A DNA stretch of 64,000 bases from Sphingomonas sp. G-3-2-10 (GCF_012927115.1 NZ_JABBFY010000002.1:772831-836830); one strand, 5' to 3'; positions 33,625-42,772 are shown, counted from the first letter of the stretch. Numbers and translations are program-made. The notes: generated from the sequence alone by a model not told the origin.

Positions 33625-34821
33625 ATGCGCGAAGCCGCCATCGTCAGCACGGCCCGGACCCCGGTCGGCAAGGCCTATCGCGGCTATTTCAACGCGACCG
33701 AAGCGCCGGTGCTAGCCGGCCATGTGCTGAACGCGGCGATCGCGCGGGCGGGGATCGATCCGGCGCGGGTGGACGACATCTTCTGGGGTGTGGGCAATCA
33801 ATGGGGCACGACCGGCGCCAATGCCGGGCGGATGGCGGCGTTCGCGGCCAATCTGCCGTTGGAGGTGCCGGGCTTCACCCTCGACCGCAAATGCGCCTCC
33901 AGCCTGACGACGCTGGCGCTGGCGGCGCGATCGATCATCGCGGGCGATATCGACGTCGCGCTTTCGGGCGGGATGGAAGCAATCAGCCAGACGGTGACCA
34001 AGGACGCACCGCGCTTCGTCAACCAGTCGGTCACCGCGAACCAGCCGCACGCCTATATGGCGATGATCGAGACCGCAGAGATCGTCGCCGAACGATATGG
34101 CATCAGCCGCGAGCGGCAGGACGATTATGCCGCGCAGAGCCAGCAGCGCGCCGCTGCCGGGCTGGCGTCAGGCGCGTTCGCCGAGGAGATCGTGCCGATT
34201 ACGGTGGAAAAGGCACTGTTCGACAAGGCGGGCAACAGCCTGGGCACCGAGCGGGTGACCGCCACGCAGGACGAGGGCATCCGCCCCGGCACCACCGCAG
34301 AGGCGCTCGCCGCGCTCAAGCCGGTGTGGAAGGACGGGCAGGTGATCGCCGAGGGCAAATATATTACCGCCGGCAATGCCAGCCAGCTTTCCGACGGCGC
34401 ATCGGCGCAGCTGGTGATGGACCGGGCGACCGCCGAAGCCGAGGGCCTGCCGGTGCTGGGCATCTATCGCGGCTTCCAGGCGGCTGGGTGCGCGCCCGAG
34501 GAGATGGGGATCGGACCGGTGTTCGCGGTGCCCAAGCTGCTCGCCCGCGCCGGGCTGAAGGTCGAGGATATCGGGCTGTGGGAGTTGAACGAAGCGTTCG
34601 CCAGCCAGGCGCTGTATTGCCGCGACACGCTGGGCATCGATCCCGAGCGGTTCAACGTCAATGGCGGCGCGATCGCGATCGGCCACCCGTTCGGGATGAG
34701 CGGATCGCGGGTGCTGGGCCATGCGCTGATCGAGGGGAAGAAGCGCGGCGTACGCTATGTCGTCGCGACGATGTGCACCGCGGGCGGCATGGGCGCGGCC
34801 GGGCTGTTCGAGATCGTCTGA
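33625..34821 (+). CDS. Thiolase (acetyl-CoA acyltransferase)
   Basis: A 398-residue thiolase, last enzyme of the operon, with AGAGAGGA upstream of the ATG. The nucleophilic cysteine is C90 ([11 protein letters not shown]), the histidine is in [16 protein letters not shown] and the second cysteine in [13 protein letters not shown]. It should cleave a 3-ketoacyl-CoA, releasing acetyl-CoA or a related ester to central metabolism. This places beta-oxidation-like chain cleavage at the end of the island's pathway. Confidence 0.95.
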   Translation: MREAAIVSTARTPVGKAYRGYFNATEAPVLAGHVLNAAIARAGIDPARVDDIFWGVGNQWGTTGANAGRMAAFAANLPLEVPGFTLDRKCASSLTTLALAARSIIAGDIDVALSGGMEAISQTVTKDAPRFVNQSVTANQPHAYMAMIETAEIVAERYGISRERQDDYAAQSQQRAAAGLASGAFAEEIVPITVEKALFDKAGNSLGTERVTATQDEGIRPGTTAEALAALKPVWKDGQVIAEGKYITAGNASQLSDGASAQLVMDRATAEAEGLPVLGIYRGFQAAGCAPEEMGIGPVFAVPKLLARAGLKVEDIGLWELNEAFASQALYCRDTLGIDPERFNVNGGAIAIGHPFGMSGSRVLGHALIEGKKRGVRYVVATMCTAGGMGAAGLFEIV

Positions 34822-34850
34822 GCGTTTCGCCCACAGCTTTCGACGGTGCG

Positions 34851-34867
34851 TGCTCCATTCTGGAGCA
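34851..34867 (+). terminator. Short hairpin after thiolase gene
   Basis: TGCTCC-ATTCT-GGAGCA, with 6-bp arms, starts 30 bases after the thiolase stop and is followed by the T-rich ATTTATTC. It is a plausible terminator of the GST 2-thiolase operon. Confidence 0.5.
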
Positions 34868-34878
34868 ATTTATTCTAG

Positions 34879-34896
34879 CAAATGAGATGATATTTG
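34879..34896. promoter_or_regulatory. Candidate MarR-family operator
   Basis: CAAAT-N8-ATTTG is an 18-bp inverted repeat in an AT-rich stretch 44 bases upstream of the MarR-like gene. Its size and place fit autoregulation by a MarR dimer. Confidence 0.4.
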
Positions 34897-34939
34897 AATG
34901 ATTTAGGATAGACTGGAGCTTTGGGGGAGAGTGCAGCAG

Positions 34940-35383
34940 ATGGCCGAAGAGACGCCGGAATCGCTGCCGCGGAAGGTGCCCGACGCCCCCGCCACCCCGA
35001 CATTCACCGACAAGCAGCGTATCACCGTGGCCCAGGCATGGACGCGCGCAAGCAATTTGCGGCGCTCGGCGCTCGGGATCGCCTATTTTCAGGATCCTGC
35101 CTGGGACATATTGCTGCTGGTCTATCTGGAGCATCTGAAGGGACGCGCGCTCCACGTCACCGCCGCATCCACCGCCGGGAATGTCGCGCCGACGACCGGG
35201 CTGCGCTGGCTCCAGAAGCTCACCGAGGATGGCTGGATCGAACGGCGGACGCTGGCCAGCAACCGCAAGTGCGTACAGGTGGTTCTGACCGACCAAGCGC
35301 TCGTCAAGATGAACGCGCTGATGGAAGCGGTCATTCAAAGCGACAGCAAATTCGGTCTGCAACGCATGACCATCGCGGAATAG
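34940..35383 (+). CDS. MarR-like winged-helix transcriptional regulator
   Basis: A 147-residue winged-helix protein. A polar N-terminal tail of about 25 residues precedes a DNA-binding domain with DILLLVYLEHLKG, VTAASTAGNVAPTTGLRWLQ as helix-turn-helix and DGWIERRTLASNRK as the wing. The chosen ATG has GGGGGAGA nine bases upstream; a GTG three codons earlier is too close to it. As the last gene of the island on this strand it may control the GST 2-thiolase operon, itself, or both. Confidence 0.8.
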   Translation: MAEETPESLPRKVPDAPATPTFTDKQRITVAQAWTRASNLRRSALGIAYFQDPAWDILLLVYLEHLKGRALHVTAASTAGNVAPTTGLRWLQKLTEDGWIERRTLASNRKCVQVVLTDQALVKMNALMEAVIQSDSKFGLQRMTIAE

Positions 35384-35399
35384 CGCCCCGCGCCGCTGC

Positions 35400-35421
35400 G
35401 GGGTCTCGATCACGAGACCCC
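35400..35421. terminator. Strong hairpin terminator between MarR-like gene and tRNA
   Basis: GGGGTCTCG-ATCA-CGAGACCCC forms a 9-bp stem with a 4-base loop. It lies after the MarR-like stop and beyond the 3' end of the tRNA on the other strand, so it may serve both directions. A CCTTTC pyrimidine stretch follows on the plus strand. Confidence 0.6.
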
Positions 35422-35443
35422 GGACTAGCCTTTCTGGGGAGAG

Positions 35444-35530
35444 TGGTGCGGTCGAGAAGACTCGAACTTCCACGGCCTTTCGGCCACAACGACCTCAACG
35501 TTGCGCGTCTACCAGTTCCGCCACGACCGC
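35444..35530 (-). tRNA. trnL: tRNA-Leu(GAG)
   Basis: An 87-base tRNA including encoded CCA. The acceptor stem pairs GCGGTCG with CGACCGC. The anticodon arm is CAACG-TTGAGGT-CGTTG with anticodon GAG (leucine, CUC/CUU). A long variable arm (GTGGCCGAAAGGCCGTG) marks a class II tRNA, as expected for leucine, and GTTCGAGTC is the T arm. Isolated, with no flanking repeat or integrase. Confidence 0.95.
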
Positions 35531-35658
35531 ACGTGAAACCCCACCGGACGAGCGCCGGAGGCTGGTAAGGCAGCGGCCCCTAGCAAAGCGGATCGGGGCT
35601 GGCAACCGTTGCGACGCACTTTGCGGAAAATCACGGTTACGGCTAGGGCGGCCGGCCC

Positions 35659-37038
35659 ATGCGCCTCTCCCCCGCCCTTACCGCCGAGACGCGCAAGATC
35701 CTCGCTCTGGCATGGCCGGTGGTGCTGACCAGCCTGAACTGGACGATCCTGCACGTCACCGACGTGATCGTCGTCGGGCTGACCGGCACCGGCGAGGTCG
35801 CCTATCTGGGCGCCAGCCGCGCGCTGACCTTTATCGGGATCGTCATCGCGATCGGCGCGCTGTCGGGCATCCTCGTCCATGTCTCGCGCGCCGACGGGGC
35901 GAAGGATTTGCCGGGGACGGGGCGCGTATTCCACGAGGGTCTGTTGCTGGCGGCCGCGCTGGGGATCGTCAGCGCGGTGATCCTTTTCGCGCTGGCCACG
36001 CCGATGCTGGCCGGGCTCGGCGTCGACGCGCATATCGTGCCGGGCGCCGCGCATGTCGTGCAGGTGATGGCCTTTGCCTATCCGTTCCAGCTGATGATCG
36101 TCGCGGCGAGCTTCTTCCTCGAAGGGGTCAGCCGGCCGCGGCGGGTGGCGGTGGTCAATCTGTCGATCCTGCCGCTCAACGCTGTCCTCGCCTGGGCGAT
36201 GTCGGGCGGGCATCTGGGCCTGCCGGTGATGGGTGCGGCGGGCGCGGCCGCAGCGACGGCGATCGCATCGGCGATCGGCGCGGTCGGGATGCTGGGCGCG
36301 GCGTGGACGCTGCCCGACGCAAGGGCGCGCGGAGTCCACGCGCTCAACCGGTTGTGGACCCCGAAAACGCGCGCGGGCGCGGTGGCGCTGGCGAAGTTCG
36401 GGTTCGTGCCGGGCCTCGCATCAGGGCTGGAACTGGCGGGCTTCTCGATCCTGATCGCGCTTTCGACCCAGCTGGGCGACGTGACGACCCACGCGTTCCA
36501 GATCGTGTTCTCGATCCATAACCTGACCTTCGCTATCGCGCTGGGCCTCGGTTCGGCAGCTGGCGTGCGCGCGGGCAATGCGGTGGGCGAGGGCGTGCCC
36601 GAACAGGCGGCGTGGCGCGCGGGGATCGCCGCCGGCATCTCCGCGATCGCGATCGGGCTTCAGGCGCTGGCGCTGCTGGTGATGCCGGTCACCATCGTCG
36701 GGTTGTTCCCGGCGATCGAGCCGGTTCACGCGCTGGCGGCGGCGATGCTGATCCCCTGGGCGCCGTTCATCCTGTTCGACGGGGTGCAGGTGGTGTTCGT
36801 CTATGCGCTGCGCTCGCTCGGCGATCAGGTCGCTGCGGGGGTGAACAGCATCATCGCCTTTTTCGTCATCACCGGCGGCGCGGGAGTGCTGCTCGTGCAT
36901 CTGGGCTATGGCGCGTTCGCGCTGGTCTATGCCTCAGGCATCGGGATGCTCGCCGCCGCTGCGTTGCACGGGGGAAGGTTGTTTCTGGTTTCAGCTAGGC
37001 TGAAACGGGCTCTGCGCCAGTCCGCTCAGCGAAGCTGA
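35659..37038 (+). CDS. MATE-family multidrug/toxin efflux transporter
   Basis: A 459-residue inner-membrane protein with about twelve hydrophobic helices in two related halves, as in MATE cation-coupled exporters. Typical text is LALAWPVVLTSLNWTILHVTD near the N-terminus with TGTGEVAYLGASRAL, and KFGFVPGLASGLELAGFS in the second half. The substrate is unknown. It stands alone: the tRNA upstream is on the other strand and the zinc-ribbon gene downstream is convergent. Confidence 0.88.
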   Translation: MRLSPALTAETRKILALAWPVVLTSLNWTILHVTDVIVVGLTGTGEVAYLGASRALTFIGIVIAIGALSGILVHVSRADGAKDLPGTGRVFHEGLLLAAALGIVSAVILFALATPMLAGLGVDAHIVPGAAHVVQVMAFAYPFQLMIVAASFFLEGVSRPRRVAVVNLSILPLNAVLAWAMSGGHLGLPVMGAAGAAAATAIASAIGAVGMLGAAWTLPDARARGVHALNRLWTPKTRAGAVALAKFGFVPGLASGLELAGFSILIALSTQLGDVTTHAFQIVFSIHNLTFAIALGLGSAAGVRAGNAVGEGVPEQAAWRAGIAAGISAIAIGLQALALLVMPVTIVGLFPAIEPVHALAAAMLIPWAPFILFDGVQVVFVYALRSLGDQVAAGVNSIIAFFVITGGAGVLLVHLGYGAFALVYASGIGMLAAAALHGGRLFLVSARLKRALRQSAQRS

Positions 37039-37055
37039 ACTCGACAGCAAACGCG

Positions 37056-37811
37056 TCAGCCGCCGATTTCGCTCGCGAAGCTGAATTCGACGATCCGGAC
37101 GTTGGCGGGGATGTTGAGCTTCGCGCTGTTGAAATCGATCGACGCGTTCGGATCGAGGCTGCGCACTTCGGGGGTGATCCGCCAGCTATCGACCAGCTGA
37201 CCCGCTGAATCGCGCAGTTCGACGCGGATATCGGGCACGTGCTGCCTCGTGCCGGTGGGGTTCACCACCTTGCCCGAAACCGCGAACAGCTCGCCGCCGC
37301 CGGGCGGCGTGCGGCGCTCGACATCCTTCTTCTCGGCGAAGCGCAGCGGCGTCTCGATCTCGCCCAGCCCGAGGCCGAGCGAAGCCGCGATGCCCGGCGC
37401 GCCCGAATAGAGGATGGCGCCGGTGCCCAGCAGCATCGAGAAACCGGCGACGAACGCCGCCGCAGTCCATTTCTTCGCGGGATTCCTGCGCGGCTTGAAC
37501 GGCGGCTCGGGCGCGAACGGGTCATAGCCATTGGCGGGATCGGGCAGCGAATCGTCGACGAACACGCGCGGCGCCGCCTTGGTCGTGGCGCGCGGCGCGG
37601 GCTGGGGCTCGGCGGCGGGGTAATTGGGCAGCGGCTTGCGCGCTTCGGCCTTCACGTCGGCCGGCGACGCACGGGTCGCGAGATCGAGGACCTGCGGCGC
37701 CTGGAACCAGCTATGCTTGCAGCTGGCGCAGCGCACCGTGCGGCCCTCTGCGCCGATGGCGCTGTCGGGAACGAGATACCGGGTCCGGCACTGGCTGCAT
37801 TCGAGGATCAT
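37056..37811 (-). CDS. MJ0042-type zinc-ribbon membrane protein
   Basis: A 251-residue protein. The N-terminus is an MJ0042-type zinc ribbon (C5, C8, C28, C31; LECSQCRTRYLVPD and VRCASCKHSWF). A proline-rich linker, one membrane segment (AAAFVAGFSMLLGTGAILYS) and a periplasmic beta-rich domain ending FSFASEIGG follow. This layout matches DUF3426-like proteins common in proteobacteria, of unknown function. It is divergent from ftsE. Confidence 0.85.
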   Translation of the reverse strand: MILECSQCRTRYLVPDSAIGAEGRTVRCASCKHSWFQAPQVLDLATRASPADVKAEARKPLPNYPAAEPQPAPRATTKAAPRVFVDDSLPDPANGYDPFAPEPPFKPRRNPAKKWTAAAFVAGFSMLLGTGAILYSGAPGIAASLGLGLGEIETPLRFAEKKDVERRTPPGGGELFAVSGKVVNPTGTRQHVPDIRVELRDSAGQLVDSWRITPEVRSLDPNASIDFNSAKLNIPANVRIVEFSFASEIGG

Positions 37812-37928
37812 GGCGAATCATAAGCACTAAGCGACTCGGGCTGCAAGAGTCGGAAACATCGGACATGCTTGAGACCTGTGAATGGCTATGCGATGGCTCT
37901 CCGCCACGGGGTCGGGCTCAGGGAACGA

Positions 37929-38636
37929 ATGGCCAATATCGTCCAGTTCGAGAATGTCGGCCTGCGCTACGGCACGGGCGACGAAACCCTGTCCGACATC
38001 AATTTCACGCTGACTTCGGGGTCGTTCTATTTCCTCACCGGCCCTTCGGGCGCGGGCAAGACCTCGCTGCTCAAATTGCTCTATCTCGCCCAGCGGCCGA
38101 CGCGAGGGACGATCCGGCTGTTCGGCGAGGATGCCGGGTCCCTGCCGCGTACCCGCCTGCCCGGCTTTCGCCGACGCATCGGCGTAGTGTTTCAGGACTT
38201 CCGGCTGGTCCCGCACCTTTCGGCCTATGACAATATCGCCCTGCCGCTGCGCGTCGCGGGGATGCCCGAAAGCGATATCGAAGCGCCGGTGCGCGAGATG
38301 CTGGCCTGGGTGGGACTGACCGATCGCGGCAGGGCGCTGCCGACGACGCTTTCGGGCGGTGAGCAGCAGCGCATCGCCATTGCCCGCGCGGTGATCGGCC
38401 GTCCCGAAGTGCTGGTCGCCGACGAACCGACCGGCAACGTCGATCCCGACATGGCCGAGCGGCTGCTGCACCTGTTCGACTCGCTCAACCGGCTGGGCAC
38501 CACCGTGGTGGTGGCGACGCACGATTTCCACTTGCTCAACCGGATCCCCAACGCGCGGATGATGCGGCTGGAGAAGGGGCATCTCAACGACCCGACCGGC
38601 GCGCTGAGGCATCCGCCAGCTAGCGGGGCGGCATGA
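37929..38636 (+). CDS. ftsE: Cell division ATP-binding protein FtsE
   Basis: A 235-residue ABC ATPase. Walker A is GPSGAGKTSLLKLLYL, the signature is LSGGEQQRIAIARAVIG and Walker B is VLVADEPTGNVD. With FtsX it forms the envelope complex that couples divisome activity to peptidoglycan hydrolase activation. The start giving MANIVQFENV has AGGGAA upstream; an upstream in-frame ATG would add about 20 unsupported residues. It overlaps ftsX by ATGA and heads a four-gene envelope operon. Confidence 0.94.
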   Translation: MANIVQFENVGLRYGTGDETLSDINFTLTSGSFYFLTGPSGAGKTSLLKLLYLAQRPTRGTIRLFGEDAGSLPRTRLPGFRRRIGVVFQDFRLVPHLSAYDNIALPLRVAGMPESDIEAPVREMLAWVGLTDRGRALPTTLSGGEQQRIAIARAVIGRPEVLVADEPTGNVDPDMAERLLHLFDSLNRLGTTVVVATHDFHLLNRIPNARMMRLEKGHLNDPTGALRHPPASGAA

Positions 38637-39520
38637 AGTTCAGCCTGAACCCCAATGCGCCCGACCGGCGCCTGCTCGACGAAGGCAAGCGCACCCGCGC
38701 GATGACCTGGATCATGTCGATCATGCTGTTCCTCACCGTGCTTTCCGGCGCGCTGGGGCTGGGCATGTTCGCCGCGACCGCACAGCTCGACCGCCAGCTT
38801 TCGGGCCGCCTCACGGTGCAGATCATCGAACCCGACGCCCAGCAGCGCGACCAGCAGGCCGCGCGCATGGTGCAGGCCCTGCGCGCCGTTCCGGGGGTGC
38901 AGCGCGCCGCGGAAGTCGATCGCGCGCGGCTGGCCGAACTGCTCAAGCCCTGGCTGGGCGATGCCGGCCTCGACCCCGACCTGCCGATGCCGGCGATGAT
39001 CGACGTCGATGTGCGCGGCGATGCGGCGGTGGCCGCGGCCGAGAGCGCGGCGAAGCGCATCGTGCCCGGCGCGCGGATCGACCGGCACGCGCAATGGCTG
39101 TCGCCGGTGCGCAATTTCCTGTCGACCCTGAGCTGGCTTTCGCTCGGCCTGGTGCTGCTGATGGCGACCGCGACCGGCGCGGTGGTATTGCTCGCCGCGC
39201 GCGCGGGGCTGGACACGCACCGCGACACGATCGATGTGCTCCACATGCTGGGCTCGACCGACATCCAGATTGCCCGGCTGTTTCAGCGGCGCATCGCCTT
39301 CGACACGCTGATCGGCGGCGCGGTGGGCGCTGCGGCGGCGATGGGACTGGTGTGGTTCCTCCAGTCGCGGATCGACACGCTGGGTTCGGAACTGATGAGC
39401 GGCGTGGCGTTGCAACAGCGCGACTGGTTCCTGCTCCTGCTGCTGCCGCTGAGCTTCGCCTTGCTCGCCACCTTCGCGGCGCGGATCGCTGTGCTGCGCA
39501 AGCTGGGCAAGACCCTGTGA
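38633..39520 (+). CDS. ftsX: Cell division permease-like protein FtsX
   Basis: A 295-residue membrane partner of FtsE. A cytoplasmic N-terminus, a first membrane segment (WIMSIMLFLTVLSGALGLGM), a periplasmic domain of about 110 residues and three C-terminal membrane segments give the FtsX topology. The segment LDTHRDTIDVLHMLGSTDIQIARLF (shortened: IDVLHMLGSTDIQIARLF) is the conserved coupling region. Coupled to ftsE by ATGA and to the next gene by GTGA. Confidence 0.93.
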   Translation: MKFSLNPNAPDRRLLDEGKRTRAMTWIMSIMLFLTVLSGALGLGMFAATAQLDRQLSGRLTVQIIEPDAQQRDQQAARMVQALRAVPGVQRAAEVDRARLAELLKPWLGDAGLDPDLPMPAMIDVDVRGDAAVAAAESAAKRIVPGARIDRHAQWLSPVRNFLSTLSWLSLGLVLLMATATGAVVLLAARAGLDTHRDTIDVLHMLGSTDIQIARLFQRRIAFDTLIGGAVGAAAAMGLVWFLQSRIDTLGSELMSGVALQQRDWFLLLLLPLSFALLATFAARIAVLRKLGKTL

Positions 39521-40050
39521 TCAAGCGTTTCGCCGCCCTTATCCTGATCGCCTGGGCGCTGGGCTTCGGCTTCTTCATGATGTCGCTCGGCCAGCCGGTC
39601 GAGCCATCGCACAAGACCGACGCGATCGTCGTGCTGACCGGCGCACCGGGGCGGATCGACCGCGGGCTGGAGCTGATGCGCGAGCGCGCGGCGAAGCGGA
39701 TGCTGGTCAGCGGCGTGGGCCATGAAGTGAAGCCGCACGAGCTGGCCATCCAGTATAAGGAGCCGCGCCTGTTCCGCTGCTGCGTCGATCTGGGCTGGGA
39801 AGCGGTCAACACCCGCTCCAACGCCGATGAAACCGCGACCTGGGTGCGGCGCAACGGCTACAAGACGGTGCGGCTGGTGACGTCGGACTGGCACATGCCC
39901 CGCGCCCGGCTCGAGCTGGCGAACCAGCTGGGCGGCGACATCGAAGTGATCGGCGATCCGGTGCGCAGCTCGCCGCGGTTCATGACGCTGCTGCGCGAAT
40001 ATCACAAGTTCCTGGTGCGCTGGACCGCGCTGACGCTGGGAATGCGTTGA
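39517..40050 (+). CDS. YdcF-like DUF218-domain envelope protein
   Basis: A 177-residue protein of the YdcF/SanA (DUF218) family. One N-terminal membrane anchor (FAALILIAWALGFGFFMMSL) precedes the domain, with TDAIVVLTGAPGRIDRGLEL, RMLVSGVG, NTRSNADETATWVRRNGYKT and LVTSDWHMPRARLEL as family motifs. It starts at a GTG overlapping the ftsX stop (GTGA). The family is linked to envelope maintenance. Its position between ftsX and an acyltransferase points the same way. Confidence 0.87.
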   Translation: MIKRFAALILIAWALGFGFFMMSLGQPVEPSHKTDAIVVLTGAPGRIDRGLELMRERAAKRMLVSGVGHEVKPHELAIQYKEPRLFRCCVDLGWEAVNTRSNADETATWVRRNGYKTVRLVTSDWHMPRARLELANQLGGDIEVIGDPVRSSPRFMTLLREYHKFLVRWTALTLGMR

Positions 40051-40733
40051 TGGACTGGCTGCGCACGATCGCCTTCTCGATCTTCTTTTATGGCCTGTCG
40101 GTGCCGATCGTGCTGCTCTCACCAGTGGCCGCATTGTTCGGCAGCAAGACGATGCGCAACTGGTGCAACGGCTGGGCCGCCCTGATGCGCTGGTCGGCGC
40201 GAACCATCCTGGGCATCGACCAGCGGATCGAAGGCGAGATTCCGCAAGGCCCGGTATTCTTCGCCGCCAAGCACGAGTCGCTCTACGAAGCCGTCGAGCT
40301 GACCCGCCTGCTCAAGGCCCCGGCCACGGTGATGAAGCGCGAGCTGGCTAACATCCCGGTATGGGGCTGGGCCGCGCGCCGCTATGGCGTCATCGTGATC
40401 GACCGGGCAGCAAGCGCGACGGCGCTGCGCGGCATGATGAAGGAAGCCAAGGCCGCGATCGCCGAAGGCCGGCCGGTGCTGATCTTTGCCGAGGGCACGC
40501 GGGTGCCGGTAGGCGAGGAACCCGAGCTCGTTTCCGGATTCGCGGGGCTATACCGGATGATCGGCTTGCCGGTGGTGCCGGTGGCGGTACGCGCGGGGCA
40601 TGTCTGGCCCAAGAGCGGGCCGAAGCATCCCGGCACCGTGGTCTTCAAGTTCGGCGAACCGATTCCGCCGGGCCTGCCGCGCGACGAGATCGAAGCGCGG
40701 GTGCACAAGGCAATCAACGAACTGAACGTTTGA
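40050..40733 (+). CDS. plsC: 1-acyl-sn-glycerol-3-phosphate acyltransferase (PlsC family)
   Basis: A 227-residue membrane-bound acyltransferase for phosphatidic acid synthesis. The ATG overlaps the preceding stop as TGATG. An N-terminal hydrophobic segment precedes the catalytic motif KHESLYEAVEL (an HX4E version of the usual HX4D) and the glycerophosphate-binding motif FAEGTRVPVGEE. VVPVAVRAGHVWP matches the later family block. Last gene of the ftsEX operon. Confidence 0.9.
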   Translation: MDWLRTIAFSIFFYGLSVPIVLLSPVAALFGSKTMRNWCNGWAALMRWSARTILGIDQRIEGEIPQGPVFFAAKHESLYEAVELTRLLKAPATVMKRELANIPVWGWAARRYGVIVIDRAASATALRGMMKEAKAAIAEGRPVLIFAEGTRVPVGEEPELVSGFAGLYRMIGLPVVPVAVRAGHVWPKSGPKHPGTVVFKFGEPIPPGLPRDEIEARVHKAINELNV

Positions 40734-40757
40734 TGCGGCCCGGCCGAAGCCGCCGGA

Positions 40758-41666
40758 TCAATCGTGCGAGCGGCCGAAATCGGGGCGGCTGTCGTCCTGG
40801 CCCTCCTCGATCACCGATCGGCGGATCGCGCGGGTTTCGGTGAACCGGTCGAACAATTCGTCGCCCTTGCCCCAGCGGATCGCGCGCTGAAGCGCCGAGA
40901 GATCCTCGGAGAAGCGCTGGAGCATGTCGAGCACGGCGTCCTTGTTCGCGAGGAACACGTCCCGCCACATGGTCGGATCCGACGCAGCGATGCGGGTGAA
41001 GTCGCGAAAGCCGCCTGCGGAATATTTGATGACTTCGGAGCGGGTGACTTCCTCGAGATCCGAAGCGGTACCGACGATGGTGTAGGCGATCAGATGCGGC
41101 AGATGGCTGGTGACGGCCAGCACGCGATCGTGATGATCGGGCGCCATCGTCTCGACCTGTGCGCCGAGCTGACGCCAGAATTCGAGGACGCGTTCGACCG
41201 CGAAGGGCTGCGCGCCTTCGGGCGGCGTGACGATGCACCAGCGATTGTGGAACAGCGAAGCGAAGCCCGCCTCCGGGCCGCTATTCTCGGTGCCCGCGAC
41301 CGGATGCGCGGGGATGACAATGGCATTCGGCAGCGCGGCGGTGAGCGCCGTCACCACGCTTTCCTTGCACGAGCCGACATCGCTGACGATCGCATCGGCG
41401 GGCAGATCGTCGGCGAACGAAGCCGCCGCCGCGCCCATCGCGCCGACAGGGACGCACAGGATCACCAGATCGGCATCGATCACCGACGCGCCGGGCGTGT
41501 CGGTGATGTCGTCGCACAGCTGGATCCGCGTGGCGATCTCGCGGACTTGCGCGTCGGCGTCATAGCCGGTGACCCGCACCGTGGGCATATGCGCCTTCAC
41601 CGCGCGCGCGATCGACGAGCCGATCAGGCCCAGTCCGATCACCGTCACGCGCGCGAAGGGCAGCAT
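40758..41666 (-). CDS. tyrA: Prephenate/arogenate dehydrogenase
   Basis: A 302-residue NAD(P)-dependent dehydrogenase of tyrosine synthesis. The dinucleotide motif is VIGLGLIGSSIARAV, and the active-site region has VIPAHPVAGTENSGPEAGF and AVTSHLPHLIAYTIVG. No regulatory ACT domain is present. It follows hisC with a one-base overlap (TGATG); in alphaproteobacteria this HisC-type aminotransferase may also act on aromatic amino acids, which explains the pairing. Confidence 0.93.
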   Translation of the reverse strand: MLPFARVTVIGLGLIGSSIARAVKAHMPTVRVTGYDADAQVREIATRIQLCDDITDTPGASVIDADLVILCVPVGAMGAAAASFADDLPADAIVSDVGSCKESVVTALTAALPNAIVIPAHPVAGTENSGPEAGFASLFHNRWCIVTPPEGAQPFAVERVLEFWRQLGAQVETMAPDHHDRVLAVTSHLPHLIAYTIVGTASDLEEVTRSEVIKYSAGGFRDFTRIAASDPTMWRDVFLANKDAVLDMLQRFSEDLSALQRAIRWGKGDELFDRFTETRAIRRSVIEEGQDDSRPDFGRSHD

Positions 41667-42772
41667 CAGCCGGCCTTTCCGGCCAGATCGCGCAGCGCCG
41701 CGGCGACGCCCTGCGTCTCTTCCGCAGTGCCGATGGTGATGCGCAGACCGTGCGGCAGGCCCTGCCCCGGCAGCCAGCGAACGATGTAACCGGCGTCCAT
41801 CAGCCCTTTATAGGCGGCTTCGGCAGTCAGCTTGCCCTCGAACAGCACCAGCACGAAATTGGCCTGGCTCGGCACTGCGCGAAGACCCGCATTGCCGAGG
41901 CTGGTGATTTCCTGCGTGAACCAGCGGCGCCACTGGGCATTCTGTTCGCGGCAATGCGCGACGAATTCGGTGTCGCCCAGCGCGGCCAAAGCGGCGGCGG
42001 TGCCGGCGATGGTGATCGAGAAGGGCAAGCGAATACGGTGCATCGCGTCGATGATCGCCGACGAGGCATAGCCCCAGCCGATGCGTTCGGCGGCGAGACC
42101 GTACATTTTCGAGAAGGTGCGGGTGACCAGCACGTTCGATGCGCTTTCGGCCAGTTCCATGCCGCCATCCTCGGCGTCCGCATCGCCTTCGATATATTCG
42201 GCATAGGCGTGATCGAGGACGAGCAGGATGTCGGGACGCAGGCCCGCATGCAGCCGCGCGATCTCGGCGCGAGTCGAATAGGTGCCGGTCGGGTTGTTCG
42301 GGTTCGCGACATAGACGATCTTCGTCTTGTCGGTGACCGCCGCGAGGATCGCGTCGACATCGGTCGCGTAATCATTGTCGGGCGCGATCACCGGCGTGGC
42401 GCCGACCCGGCGCGCGGCGATGTCGTACACCGAGAAGCCGTACTTCACGTAGATCACTTCGTCGCCGGGACCGGCGAAGGCGCCGGCGGCAAGGTGCAGC
42501 ACCTCGTCCGAGCCATTGCCGTAGATGATCCGTGCGGGATCGAGGCCGTATTTGGCGGCCAGCGCCTCGCGCAGATCCGATCCGCTGGCGTCGGGATAGC
42601 GTTCGAGATTGCCCGCGGCGGATTCGAACGCGGCGCGCGCGGCCGGCGAGGTGCCCTGCGGATTCTCGTTCGACGAGAGCTTGATGACCTTGCGGCCATC
42701 ATCGGTGGTGGAGCGCCCCGGAATATAGGGGGCGATGTCCATGATCCAGGGCTTGGGAACAGGTGCGGTCAT
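41666..42772 (-). CDS. hisC: Histidinol-phosphate/aromatic aminotransferase
   Basis: A 368-residue fold type I PLP aminotransferase. It has [15 protein letters not shown] at the N-terminus, [12 protein letters not shown], the tyrosine/aspartate region [11 protein letters not shown] and the PLP lysine in [18 protein letters not shown]. The arginine block GLRITIGT is at the C-terminus. The start gives [19 protein letters not shown], typical of HisC2 in sphingomonads. Translationally coupled to tyrA, so it may serve both histidine and tyrosine synthesis. Confidence 0.92.
   Translation of the reverse strand: MTAPVPKPWIMDIAPYIPGRSTTDDGRKVIKLSSNENPQGTSPAARAAFESAAGNLERYPDASGSDLREALAAKYGLDPARIIYGNGSDEVLHLAAGAFAGPGDEVIYVKYGFSVYDIAARRVGATPVIAPDNDYATDVDAILAAVTDKTKIVYVANPNNPTGTYSTRAEIARLHAGLRPDILLVLDHAYAEYIEGDADAEDGGMELAESASNVLVTRTFSKMYGLAAERIGWGYASSAIIDAMHRIRLPFSITIAGTAAALAALGDTEFVAHCREQNAQWRRWFTQEITSLGNAGLRAVPSQANFVLVLFEGKLTAEAAYKGLMDAGYIVRWLPGQGLPHGLRITIGTAEETQGVAAALRDLAGKAG

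Noticed and set aside
35444..35530. tRNA-Leu as an integration site of a mobile island
   Set aside because: No integrase gene nearby and no repeated tRNA 3' end found at the other side of the catabolic island.
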